Positions 52,600-61,819 of a stretch of 64,000 nucleotides of DNA are shown one piece after another. The notes beneath the pieces were generated by a model that was given only the letters and a program-made list of their open reading frames with translations, had not been told where the DNA came from and searched no databases. Source of the DNA: Corynebacterium ulceribovis DSM 45146. Its GTDB lineage: Bacteria; Actinomycetota; Actinomycetes; Mycobacteriales; Mycobacteriaceae. Position 1 is the stretch's first letter; the number at the start of each line of letters is the position of its first letter. The position numbers were made by a program, and so were the translations under genes. Location: contig NZ_AQUY01000002.1 in assembly GCF_000372445.1 (NCBI RefSeq), positions 337,561-401,560 on the forward strand, in the 5' to 3' direction.

Positions 52600-53347
52600 C
52601 TTCGCCGTCGCCCGTGGTCTGGTGCTGGCCTACGACAACAAAGTCGCGATGACTGCCTCCGACGTGGACATCCCCGCCGGAAAACTCACCGCCATCATTG
52701 GGCCGAACGGGTCCGGAAAGTCGACGCTGCTGCACGCGGTCGGCGGCCTGATGACACCGGCGGCCGGTGAGCTGACCGTGTTGGGCACCACCGCTGCGAA
52801 GGCCCGCCCGCGCATCAGTTATGTCATGCAGCAGGTGAACTTTCCAGAAGGAATCCCGCTGTCGGTGCAGGAAATCATCACGATGGGTCGATACCCGACG
52901 GCAGGTTGGTTCGGTCGACTTCGCACGTCGGACCGCGACCGAGTGCGCGCCGCGATGGAACGCCTCGCCGTCACCGACCTCGGCAAACGCCATTTGGAAG
53001 AGCTTTCCGGTGGTCAACGTCAGCGCGTGTACGTTGCGCAGGGCATGGCGCAGGACCATGAGGTTTTGCTTCTTGACGAACCGATGACCGGCCTAGATTT
53101 AGTGTCCGCTCGGACTATCGACGACATTATTCATAGCGAAACTGAAACCGGAAAGACGGTCGTGCACACCACGCACGATCTAGACGAGGCGCGTGCTGCC
53201 GACCATGTCATTTTGATGAGCGGTCGGGTAGTGGCTTACGGGCCGCCGGAAGAGGTCCTGACCCCAGACAATTTGCGTGAGGCATATAACCTCGGACAAA
53301 TTCACGAAGATGGCCTAGATGGGCCGTTTTTCGACGACCCCCACTAG
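52580..53347 (+). CDS. znuC: Zinc ABC transporter ATP-binding protein
   Basis: A 255-residue ATPase: IIGPNGSGKSTLLHAVGGLM (Walker A), ELSGGQRQRVYVAQGMAQDHEVLLLDEPMTGLD (signature and Walker B), and HTTHDLDEA (switch His). ATG 52580 overlaps the permease by 20 bases, suggesting translational coupling. GlnQ-type Q-loop: VMQQVNFPEG. The order lipoprotein-permease-ATPase differs from the usual order in other zinc operons but is not rare. Confidence 0.95.
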   Translation: MPSTTNNFAVARGLVLAYDNKVAMTASDVDIPAGKLTAIIGPNGSGKSTLLHAVGGLMTPAAGELTVLGTTAAKARPRISYVMQQVNFPEGIPLSVQEIITMGRYPTAGWFGRLRTSDRDRVRAAMERLAVTDLGKRHLEELSGGQRQRVYVAQGMAQDHEVLLLDEPMTGLDLVSARTIDDIIHSETETGKTVVHTTHDLDEARAADHVILMSGRVVAYGPPEEVLTPDNLREAYNLGQIHEDGLDGPFFDDPH

Positions 53348-53406
53348 GGCAAAAATCGTGGGTTAATCGTCGGTGCACGCGGCCGAAAAATGGTTAGCAT
53401 GGGGTT

Positions 53407-54891
53407 ATGTTCCATTCGGTTCGGCCGCATATCCTGTCCACGCTCACCCTCGGAATTCTGGCATGCGGCGCGACCGCGGCCCTCACGCTGCTGCCCGCAG
53501 CGCCGGCGGCAACAGTGCTAGCAGCGCCGGCAACACTTGCCGCACCAGCGGTGCACGCTCAAGCCACGCAAACCCAAGTCCGCACCGAGATCACGGACCC
53601 AGACGGTCACCTCTCCGACAGTGACAAGCAGATGCTGCGCACCGAAACGGAGCGCCTGACCCTTCCAGCGCAGGTCGCGCGCGTTGACTACGTTGTGCTG
53701 GGCAAAAACAAAGACAATTTCAACGACAGCATTGAAGAGTATCTGCGTGCGAACATGCCGGAACTAATCGCCGATGACGACGATAGTTTCGCCAACGGTT
53801 CGCTGATTGTTGCCGTGGGAATGGACCCGCACCGCAACGGCATTTACTGCGGTGATGATGTCTGCAGCGCCGCGGACTTGTTTTCTGGCCGACACCTCGA
53901 CAAGTCGCTGGAAGCGATGAAACCGGCGCTGAAGAAGGGCAATACCGCGGTCGGCTTGCTGGATGGCGCTCGCTACGCCACGGACCGGAATGCCGCTGCC
54001 GACGATAAGGCCTCCCAGAAACGCTCAGACAAGATTGCGCTGGGCATTGGTCTGGGCCTTGGCGGCGCCGGAATCACAGCCTTGGGTGGCGGTTTGTACG
54101 CGTATCGCCGGAAGAAGCGCCGCGAGAAAATTTCAGAGGCTCGCGCTGACTTTGATTACGTCATGAAGCACTATGCCGACGTGGCGCAACGCCTACCTGC
54201 CATTGACGTGCGCGCGAATTCGCTGCAGTCGGAGTTGGCGGATGCGGAGCTGCGGAAGCAGTGGGCCGATGTTCGTGACCGTTTCGCGGAGTTGGACGAC
54301 ACGGTTGACAAGTTCCGCAATGTTCGCCGGGATTCGGACGACGACACGTTTTACGAACATGCCGAGGAAATTGACCAGGCGGAAACGACAACGCTGCAGG
54401 TCACGCGGGCGGAAGAGAATATTGAGAAGCTCTGGCAGATGGAAAATGGCAATATTGGCCAGCGTCGTATGGAGCTAGCGGACCTGCGCGATGACGTAAT
54501 TAAGGCGCACACGGAGGTGCAGTCGTCGAAGCTGACGGCGCGCCTGGCGGACCTGGAACAGCGTATCGGCGAACTGGACCGCGACCTGTCCGCCCCGGAT
54601 TTTGCCACCCAGTATGCACAGATTCTGCGGGAATATCGCCTGCTGCTCGATTTGGTGCGGGAGGAAGAATTTAGCGATGTGCCGGTGTCGGAGAAGCACC
54701 GCCGCGCGCCGCGCCTGTACGACGAGGATTATCGGATTGGTTACGGCTACAACAGCTTTGTGCCGTTCTGGATGTTGTCCACGTGGCATGCCAATGATGT
54801 CGAGGCGCATGCCGCGGCGACGGATATGGGCAGTGCGAATACGTCGTTTAGCTCTGGTTTTTCCGGCGGCGGTGGCTCGTCAAGTTGGTAG
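53407..54891 (+). CDS. TPM-domain secreted/membrane protein (paralogue)
   Basis: A 494-residue protein: signal peptide (about 1-45), TPM-like domain (about 55-190; RTEITDPDGHLSDSDKQMLRTETERL), one membrane segment (about 215-235; IALGIGLGLGGAGITALGGGLYAY) with a Lys/Arg stop-transfer, a helical domain (about 240-440) and a Gly/Ser C-terminal tail (GGGGSSSW). The layout parallels the 705-residue TPM protein at 1526-3643. ATG 53407. It is downstream of znuC and may share its transcript, but a link to zinc is not evident. Confidence 0.85.
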   Translation: MFHSVRPHILSTLTLGILACGATAALTLLPAAPAATVLAAPATLAAPAVHAQATQTQVRTEITDPDGHLSDSDKQMLRTETERLTLPAQVARVDYVVLGKNKDNFNDSIEEYLRANMPELIADDDDSFANGSLIVAVGMDPHRNGIYCGDDVCSAADLFSGRHLDKSLEAMKPALKKGNTAVGLLDGARYATDRNAAADDKASQKRSDKIALGIGLGLGGAGITALGGGLYAYRRKKRREKISEARADFDYVMKHYADVAQRLPAIDVRANSLQSELADAELRKQWADVRDRFAELDDTVDKFRNVRRDSDDDTFYEHAEEIDQAETTTLQVTRAEENIEKLWQMENGNIGQRRMELADLRDDVIKAHTEVQSSKLTARLADLEQRIGELDRDLSAPDFATQYAQILREYRLLLDLVREEEFSDVPVSEKHRRAPRLYDEDYRIGYGYNSFVPFWMLSTWHANDVEAHAAATDMGSANTSFSSGFSGGGGSSSW

Positions 54892-54900
54892 CCTAGGGGT

Positions 54901-56061
54901 ATGAGCGCATCTACTTCGGCCCCGACAATTGCACTTCTTCCTGGTGATGGCATCGGCAGGGAATTGGCGGAAGCCTGCGGCCCGCTACTCCGGGAACTGA
55001 CTCCGAAGGTGACGTGGCTGGAGGCGGAAGTGGGGTGGGAGTGTTGGCGCCGCGATGGTGATTCCGTCTCCGCGGCCACTTGGGAGGCGTGCCGCGCCGC
55101 TGATGCTGTGCTGCTTGGTGCGATTACGTCGAAACCGGCTCCGCAGGCTGAAGCTGAATTGGCGTCGCATTTGCAGGGCAAAGGGTTGGAATATCGCTCG
55201 CCGACGGTGCAGTTGCGCCGCGGTTTGGATTTATTCGCGAATGTGCGCCCAGTGGAGGCACGCGATGGTTCCTTCCGCTTCATGGTGGTGCGGGAAAACA
55301 CCGAGGGAATGTTCGGCCACGACCTTGGCGTGGAGGATTTGGAGCGGCTACCTGGGCTGATGTCGTTGCTTAGTGACGACACGACGGTGCGGGAAGCCAA
55401 TCCGGAGGAAATCGCGGTGAGTTTACGCGTAACAACCGGGTTTGGTTGGCGCCGTTTGCTGCGCGTGGCTGCGAAGTTGGCCAAGCGTTCCCGGGGCGTT
55501 GTGACGGTTGCCGACAAGCCAAATGTGCTGCCGCAGACCGGGGCAGTGCTCGTGAAAGCTGTGTCTGATGTGCAGGCGGAGTTTCCGGATGTGCAGTTCG
55601 TGATGGAAAACGCGGATGCGGTGGCGATGCGGATGGTGACCGAGCCCGAGCGGTATGACGTGATTGCGGCGGAGAACCTGATTGGCGATATGCTGTCGGA
55701 CTTGGGCGCTGGTTTGGGGACAGGGCTTGGGGTAGCACCGTCCGCGAGTTATGGGACGCGGATGGGATTGTTTGAGCCGGTGCATGGCAGTGCGCCAGAT
55801 ATTGCGGGGCAGGGTATAGCGAACCCAGTGGCGTTTTTGTTGTCGGCGGCGTTGTGCTTTGAGCATGTGGGGGAAGATGCTGCCGCAGCGAGGTTACGTG
55901 TTGCGGTGGAATCTGTTGTTCAACGAGGTCTGTCCGGTGACGGGAAATGTGTCACCTTTGATCTAGGCGGGGTAGCGACAACAGCCGAAATGATTGCAGA
56001 GATACGCAAAATGCTCGAGCTGTCAAGCTCGAAGTGTGAGCCTTCGCCGCTCAAAAGGTGA
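54901..56061 (+). CDS. Isocitrate/isopropylmalate dehydrogenase family protein
   Basis: A 386-residue beta-decarboxylating dehydrogenase: IALLPGDGIGRELAEA, VRENTEGMFGHDLGV (substrate and cofactor Arg/Glu), VVTVADKPNVLPQTGAVLVKAV (catalytic Lys), and PVHGSAPDIAGQGIANPVAF. It is not canonical LeuB (which has RELTGG) nor monomeric IDH; it is nearest to tartrate/homoisocitrate-type members. Cofactor is probably NAD. It precedes a catabolic cluster, but its substrate is not apparent. ATG 54901 lies 9 bases after the TPM stop. Confidence 0.88.
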   Translation: MSASTSAPTIALLPGDGIGRELAEACGPLLRELTPKVTWLEAEVGWECWRRDGDSVSAATWEACRAADAVLLGAITSKPAPQAEAELASHLQGKGLEYRSPTVQLRRGLDLFANVRPVEARDGSFRFMVVRENTEGMFGHDLGVEDLERLPGLMSLLSDDTTVREANPEEIAVSLRVTTGFGWRRLLRVAAKLAKRSRGVVTVADKPNVLPQTGAVLVKAVSDVQAEFPDVQFVMENADAVAMRMVTEPERYDVIAAENLIGDMLSDLGAGLGTGLGVAPSASYGTRMGLFEPVHGSAPDIAGQGIANPVAFLLSAALCFEHVGEDAAAARLRVAVESVVQRGLSGDGKCVTFDLGGVATTAEMIAEIRKMLELSSSKCEPSPLKR

Positions 56062-56205
56062 ATGGCTAGTGCAGGTCGGGGACGGCGCCGCAAATATCTG
56101 ACGGACATAGCGGAGAGCGCTGACTGGTTGGGGTACTGGGCAGTTTTTAATTTTCGCTCCAAAACAACTGGGTTCCCCCTATCCTCGAAATATGAATCGT
56201 GAGTC

Positions 56206-56226
56206 AGGTCACTTTTGAAGTGAACT
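56206..56226 (+). promoter_or_regulatory. Imperfect palindrome upstream of the acyl-CoA ligase
   Basis: AGGTCACTT-TTG-AAGTGAACT: 8 of 9 arm bases pair. It ends 28 bases before the ligase ATG (56255), a likely operator place. Confidence 0.55.
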
Positions 56227-56254
56227 ATTTCGCGGCACCGACAGAGGAGAAGAC

Positions 56255-57894
56255 ATGGCGATCCGCAGCCCATACCCACCGGTCGACATTCCGAACACCA
56301 GCATCTACGACACCATCTTCACGACCCTGACTGACGAAGAACTCGAACGTATTGCAGTCACAGATTCCGCAACCGGGCAGCAAGTCACTTTCGGTGAGCT
56401 GCGGCAACACATCAATCTCGTTGCTGGTGCCCTTGAAGCCCGAGGGCTCACACCCCACGACGTTGTTGGACTGCACTGCCCAAACTCCTATGCCTTCATC
56501 GTGATATTTCATGCCATCATGCGGGCAGGTGGAACAGTCACTACCCTTGGGTCACTACTTACCGTCGAAGATATCGCACGGCAATTGAAGACTGCTCAGG
56601 CGACCATGGTCTTCTCCATCAACATGCTCGGCGAAGCAGGCTTCCGCGGCGCAGCATCCTTGGCATTCGAGAAGACAGCATCTACGCCCTGGAAACTGAA
56701 CTCCCAGCAATGCTCAAAGAGGGACACCAAGCGCCAGACATCACCATAAATTCCGCCACCCATGTGGCAGCCATGCCATTTTCGTCAGGAACCACGGGCG
56801 TAGCCAAAGGTGTGCGGTTGAGCCACCGGAACCTTGTGGCGAACATGATGCAGCTTGCCCCACGCCTGGAGCCAAACGGCATGCGTAGCGATTCCGTCGT
56901 GATGTGCGTCCTACCGTTCTTCCATATCTACGGCATGAACGCGCTACTCAACAACTGCCTAATGGCACGGGCACATCAGGTCACCATGCCGAAATTCGAT
57001 CTAGTTGAATTCCTGGAGCTACACGAAAAGTACGGCATTGAACTGTCGTTTATTGCCCCACCAATTGCTGTGGCACTAGCGAAGCACCCCATCGTCGACA
57101 AGTTCACATTGCAAGCACTAGACACCGTGATTTCCGGCGCCGCTGCATTGGATGGGGAACTCGCCGCCCATGTGGGAAAGCGACTGAACTGCAAAATCAT
57201 GCAGGGGTTCGGAATGACCGAAACCTCACCGGTGACTCACCTGTCAGACGTTGGCATCACACCACTGGAATCCATTGGAATGCCACTGCCAAATACCGAA
57301 TCCAAAGTCGTCGACATCACCGACGAGCAACTGCGGGAGATTACGCCTCCAACGGAAGAAGGCGAACGCTCTGCCGACGGTGAAATGTGGATTCGTGGAC
57401 CACAAGTCATGCTGGGGTACCTCAATAACCCCGAAGCCGACGCCAAGACTCTGACCGCAGACGGATGGCTGCGAACCGGGGACATTGTGAACCTCGACCA
57501 CCTAGGAAACACCTATGTTGTTGACCGAATGAAAGAACTCATCAAATACAAGGGCTACCAAGTCGCGCCAGCGGAATTGGAAGCACTACTCATGACCCGC
57601 GAGGACGTGGCTGATGTCGCGGTCGTGGGCTTCACCCGAGAGGAGGACGGCGAGGAAGTGCCACGAGCCTTTATCGTCCGCCAAGTCACCGAAGCTGGTG
57701 ACCCTCTGAACATTGACCCGGCAGAACTCATGGCATGGGTCGCCGAGCGCGTCGCGCCGTACAAAAAGATTCGGATGGTTGACTTCCTCGACTCGGTACC
57801 GAAGTCGAATACCGGCAAGATCCTTCGGAAAGACCTACGGAACGTGCCAGCGACTTCGGATACCGCGATGTGGAATGCCAGCTACAGCGCGTAA
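56255..57894 (+). pseudogene. Acyl-CoA ligase (AMP-forming), frameshifted
   Basis: The N-terminal frame (56255-56749) begins MAIRSPYPPVDIPNTSIYDTIF and has QVTFGELRQHINLVAGALEARG; the C-terminal frame (open from 56647, ATG 56710) has MPFSSGTTGVAKGVRLSHRNL (P-loop), GFGMTETSPVTHL, LRTGDIVNLD and KSNTGKILRKDL (catalytic Lys). The two together make one 4-coumarate-CoA-ligase-like enzyme of about 545 residues. Frame two is -1 relative to frame one, so one base seems missing around 56652-56665, where the second frame reads LGIREDSIYALE. Downstream half could also be translated from ATG 56710 but would lack the N-terminal domain. Confidence 0.82.
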
Positions 57895-58915
57895 CGGTCA
57901 GCCAGCTGAGTCGCGTAGGCAACCAACATCTCCACAAACTGCGGTGTTGGTACGCCTGCGCGATTAGCATTTTCCGGCCGGTCAAGGCTCCGGCGGACCA
58001 CACCCTCGACGATGATCGCGACTTTCCACACCCCAAGCACATGCCAAAAACCCAGCGCATTGATATCGCGGCCGGTACGTTCGAAATACATCGTCGCCAG
58101 CTCCTCCGGAGTAGGGAAACCCTCAGCCAGCGCCGCATCGAAACCCGGCAACTGTGGACCATTGCGCACCGGCCAATACGCCAAAAGGGAACCAATATCG
58201 GCAAGCGGATCGCCCAGCGTCGCCAGTTCCCAGTCGACAACCGCAAGCGCGGAACCATCCGCCGGATCGACCAGCAGATTACCTAAATGCAGATCACCAT
58301 GGACCAAAGTCGTTTCTGTTTGCTGCGGCACCGCAGCGTGCAGCCGCTCAGTCAATGACTCCAATTCCGGCAACTCCCGAGTCTTGGATTTGTCCCACTG
58401 CTTTGTCCATCGACGCAGCTGACGCGGCGCATAAGCATCAGTACTGGCCACATCCGCCAATCCAGTTGCCACTAAATCGACCTGATGAACGGCAGTCATT
58501 GCGTCGATAAGCGACGAAGCTGTTGCCCTGCGCACGGTGGGGGACATGCCGTCGACCACCCGGCGGCTATTGGCGGTCACCCCGGGGACGAAAGACATCG
58601 CGATGGTGGGCTGGTCAGAGACCGCGCCGGGCCTGGTCACATCGGACGCGCCGAAAATAGTTGGTACGGGCACGGGCGTGTCGGCAAGCGCAGCCATGAT
58701 GCGGCCCTCGCGGAGCACATTATGAGCCGAAGCAACAAGGTCGCCAAGCGGCGGCTGTCGGACGACTACCTGGCGGCCAGTCGAATCGGTGACCACAAAC
58801 GTCAGATTAGATTGGCCCCGTCGATGCGTTCGAGCGTCAGCGGCGGAACAAGGCCCGCAACGTCGCTGAGCCACCCTTCCAAGGCCGGGATGTTGAAGAT
58901 ACTAGCGGTGTCCAT
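57882..58915 (-). pseudogene. APH-family kinase (LvaA/ACAD10-11 N-terminal type), frameshifted
   Basis: From ATG 58915 (AAGGAA upstream) the frame MDTASIFNIPALEGWLSDVAGLVPP...RIDG runs to a stop after NLI. Adding one G to the GGGG run (plus-strand CCCC at 58816-58819) restores GGQSNLTFVVTDSTG and continues the open frame to 57882. That frame has the APH motifs VVVRQPPLG, LVHGDLHLGNLLVDP (Brenner motif H-G-D-x-x-x-x-N), and VVDWELATLGDPLADIG. These kinases act on hydroxyacyl-CoA in 4-hydroxyacid catabolism. ATG 58915 overlaps the acyl-CoA dehydrogenase stop by 14 bases. It converges on the ligase. Confidence 0.85.
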
Positions 58916-60131
58916 CGGTGTTTTCCTTCTGGTGGCGGCGGATTTCTTGGCGGGCAATGGTCATCAAATGCACCTCATCTGGCCCATCAGCCAGCCGCAA
59001 CGTGCGCAGACCCGCCCACATGGCAGCCAACGGCTGATCATCGGTGACACCTTCGCCACCAAAAATCTGAATCGCCCGGTCAACCACCTCCAGCGCCATC
59101 CGGGGCGCCGCAACCTTAATCGCCGCGATCTCCATGCGGGCCGCCTTATTACCGGCGGTATCCATCAGCCAGGCAGCACGCAGCACCAGCCCGCGAACCA
59201 TGTCAATGTTGATGCGCGACTCGGCAATCGTTTCGCGCACCGTATCGCGGTCAATGAGTCGTTTTCCAAAAGTGGTGCGCTGGCTGGCGCGCTCAATCAG
59301 CAGGTCAAGGGCGCGTTCAGCCATGCCAATCGCCCGCATGCAATGGTGAATTCGGCCCGGCCCAAGACGCGCCTGCGCGATTTCAAAACCGCGGCCTTCG
59401 CCGAGCAAAATATCCTTATCAGGCACAAAGACATCGTCAAACACCACTTCCGCATGGCCCTCACGGTCGTGGTAGCCGAACACCGGAAGGTTCCGCTCAA
59501 TCCGCACCCCGTCAGCGTCGGCAGGCACCACCAACATTGACTGCTGCCGGTAGGTGTCCGCATCCGGGCTGGTCTTGCCCATGACAATGAGCACCTCCAG
59601 ATGCGGATGCATACCGTTGGAGGCGAACCACTTGCGGCCATTGAGCCGGTAGCCGCCGTCGACCCGTTCCATCTGCATGGAAATGTTTGTGGCATCGGAC
59701 GACGCAACCCCCGGCTCCGTCATGCAAAACGCTGAACGAATCTCCCCAGCAAGCAGCGGCTTTAAGTACTTTTCGCGGTGTTCCTCGGTGCCGAAAAGCT
59801 CTAAGATTTCCATGTTGCCTGTGTCGGGGGCATTGCAGTTGCACGCTTCCGGCGCTAGGTGGATGCTGCGCCCCATGATTTCCGCCAGCGGCGCGTATTC
59901 CGCGTTCGTGAGTGCTGGGCCATCTGTGGCATGCGGGTGGAACAGGTTCCACAGGCCGCGGCGTTTGGCTTCCGCCTTCAGGTCCGCCAGGACGGCCGGG
60001 AAATGGTGCGGGTTGTGCGCGTCAGCTACTTGTTGCTTTGCGACGGATTCGGCTGGGTACACACATTCCGCCATGAATGCGTGCAGTTTTCGCTGATACT
60101 CCAGGCTGCGCTGAGTTGGTGCAAAATCCAT
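58902..60131 (-). CDS. Acyl-CoA dehydrogenase, ACAD10/11-like
   Basis: A 409-residue flavoprotein dehydrogenase: EIRSAFCMTEPGVASSDATNI (FAD-binding), NGRKWFASNGMHP, ASQRTTFGKRLIDRDTV, and LRLADGPDEVHL (characteristic of the ACAD10/11 and LvaC branch). These members work with an APH kinase on 4-hydroxyacyl-CoA rather than in ordinary beta-oxidation. ATG 60131. It is downstream of the SDR gene and overlaps the APH kinase gene, forming one minus-strand operon. Confidence 0.93.
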   Translation of the reverse strand: MDFAPTQRSLEYQRKLHAFMAECVYPAESVAKQQVADAHNPHHFPAVLADLKAEAKRRGLWNLFHPHATDGPALTNAEYAPLAEIMGRSIHLAPEACNCNAPDTGNMEILELFGTEEHREKYLKPLLAGEIRSAFCMTEPGVASSDATNISMQMERVDGGYRLNGRKWFASNGMHPHLEVLIVMGKTSPDADTYRQQSMLVVPADADGVRIERNLPVFGYHDREGHAEVVFDDVFVPDKDILLGEGRGFEIAQARLGPGRIHHCMRAIGMAERALDLLIERASQRTTFGKRLIDRDTVRETIAESRINIDMVRGLVLRAAWLMDTAGNKAARMEIAAIKVAAPRMALEVVDRAIQIFGGEGVTDDQPLAAMWAGLRTLRLADGPDEVHLMTIARQEIRRHQKENTDGHR

Positions 60132-60158
60132 GGTGACCTCCTAATCTTCCTGCTCTTC

Positions 60159-61002
60159 CTAGTTTCCGCCGACTAGCTGACCGCCATCAATGACCAGGTT
60201 CGCGCCAGTAATCCAACTAGAGTTCGGCACGGCGAGGAAAGTGATGGCCTCCGCGATGTCTTCCGGTTCACCGATGCGGGCCAGCGGGGTGATGGCGTTG
60301 ACCGCGGCTTCGTTTTCTTTCCATAAAGCTTCGGAGAGCTTGGTGCGAACGACGCCTGGGCTGATGGCATTGACGCGGATATTGGGGGCGAGCTCGCGGG
60401 CCATCTGTTTGGTCAGGTGCACCAGCGCGGCCTTCGACGCGTTATAGATGCCGATGTGGTCTTCCATGGTCAGCGCACCAATAGAGGACACATTGACGAT
60501 TGCCCCCTGCCGTGCGTTGCCGAGACCTGCAGCAACAGCGGCGCCTGCCCAGATTGCTGGCGCAGCGGCATTAATGGCGAAGACTTTCTGGATAACCTCG
60601 GGGGACTGCTGGTGTACGGGCCCAAAAGCTGGGTTGGTGCCGGCATTGTTTACCAAGATGTCGAGGCTGCCGAACTCTTCGGCGGCGCGGTTGCAGATAG
60701 TGGTTGCAGCGTCGGCGTCTCCGGCGTGGCCGGCGACACCAATGATTGTGCCGAAGGACCCGCCGGCGGAGGTGCCGGCAGCGCCGGATGCGCTGGCCCA
60801 GTCGTGGACTTCTGCGTTGAGTTCGGCGGCGGCAGCTTCAGCGGCCTCGGCTTTGCGGCTGGTGATGAGGACATTGGCGCCGCAGGTCGCGAGCTGTTTC
60901 GCGGTGGCGCGGCCAATGCCGCGGGTGCCACCGGTGACGATGGCGGTGTATCCGGAAAGCTGGTAATTGCCCAACTGGGTTGGGGAGGGGGGTGGTGGCC
61001 AT
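60159..61002 (-). CDS. SDR-family oxidoreductase (5' end probably frameshifted)
   Basis: A 271-residue frame from TTG 60974 (LGNYQLSGYTAIVTGGTRGIGRATAKQL) with GGTRGIG (NAD(P) site), DILVNNAGTNP, VNVSSIGALTMEDHIGIYNASKAALVHL (Ser, Tyr, Lys) and RVNAISPGVVRT. A stronger start is ATG 61002 with AGGAG 7 bases upstream, but its frame is off by one and would need one C fewer in the CCCCCC run (60988-60993 region). The simple reading is that the gene starts at 61002 and carries a one-base insertion; otherwise TTG 60974 is used without a ribosome-binding site. It heads the operon with the acyl-CoA dehydrogenase and kinase. Confidence 0.82.
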
Positions 61003-61046
61003 GGTGCGCTCCTGTGGAATCAGTGGGAGTTGATGCGCCCCAGCCT

Positions 61047-61068
61047 AAATTGAATCAGGATTCAATTT
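61047..61068 (-). promoter_or_regulatory. Perfect 22-bp palindrome, TetR operator candidate
   Basis: AAATTGAATC-AG-GATTCAATTT: ten-base arms. It sits between the TetR gene stop (61080) and the SDR start (61002), the expected place for control of the SDR-dehydrogenase-kinase operon by the neighbouring TetR protein. Confidence 0.7.
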
Positions 61069-61079
61069 CCCGGTTTTCG

Positions 61080-61724
61080 TCAAAAAGTAAGTTCCTCCAA
61101 GCCCAAAGTGCGCCGCCAAATGGTGTCGACCGTGGCTGCAACCCGTTCAAACGTCGCATCGGTATCCGGATACTGGTGCTCCACCCAGGTGAGGTAGGCA
61201 AGGCGGCTGACCATCGACGACAGTGCGGCGGACAACATTTCGATGTCCGCAATCGCGCGCTGGTCGCCATAAATATGACCCTGTTCAGCGGCAATGAGTT
61301 TGGTTAGGCCGCGGACATTGCGAGCGATGAACCCGCGGGCACGGTCCAAACGCTTCGCCGCGAACGCCGGGTCGGCTTGAGCGACCTGCTCCATGAGTGC
61401 CATGACGTCGGCATTTTCGCGGTAGGCGGCGAGGTACGCCCGGTTGACCGCGCTGATGCGCTCAAAGGGAGACATGCCTGGCGACAGGTGCGCGCCGGCC
61501 TGGAACATTTCTTCTTCGGCATCGTCGAGCACCTGGCTCAGCAGTGCCGCGCGGTCTGGGAAGTAGGAATACAAGGTGCCGACTGCGCAGCCCGCCTCTT
61601 CCGCGAAGGCGGTCAGCTTGGCGCGGTGATAGCCATCCCGGAGAAAGATTTTGCGCGCGGCGGTGAGGATGGCCTGCTGGCGCTGGGTGGCTTTCGGTCT
61701 GAGCGGCTTTTGCTCTTCAGTCAT
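61080..61724 (-). CDS. TetR-family transcriptional regulator
   Basis: A 214-residue regulator. N-terminal helix-turn-helix: ILTAARKIFLRDGYHRAKLTAFAEEAGCAVGTLYSYFPDRAALLSQVL is the standard TetR block. The C-terminal part (about 75-214) is an all-helical ligand domain. ATG 61724 (MTEEQKPLRP) is chosen; a longer start at 61763 (MNYDSALTLY) is possible. It is directly upstream of the SDR-dehydrogenase-kinase operon, with the palindrome between, so it probably represses that operon and its effector is likely an acyl-CoA. Confidence 0.9.
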   Translation of the reverse strand: MTEEQKPLRPKATQRQQAILTAARKIFLRDGYHRAKLTAFAEEAGCAVGTLYSYFPDRAALLSQVLDDAEEEMFQAGAHLSPGMSPFERISAVNRAYLAAYRENADVMALMEQVAQADPAFAAKRLDRARGFIARNVRGLTKLIAAEQGHIYGDQRAIADIEMLSAALSSMVSRLAYLTWVEHQYPDTDATFERVAATVDTIWRRTLGLEELTF

Positions 61725-61819
61725 GCCCAAATCGTATAACGTCAAAGCTGAATCGTAGTTCATATTCGGCGGGAATGCAGCGAAGGTGCTGTGAGGATGC
61801 GGAAGGGGAGGTGCGAGCG

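Noticed and set aside
58485-59540. Plus-strand 351-residue frame
   Set aside because: It lies across the APH kinase and acyl-CoA dehydrogenase genes on the opposite strand, with Arg/His-rich shadow composition.
60417-61307. Plus-strand 296-residue Gly-rich frame
   Set aside because: Shadow of the SDR and TetR genes; no family resemblance.
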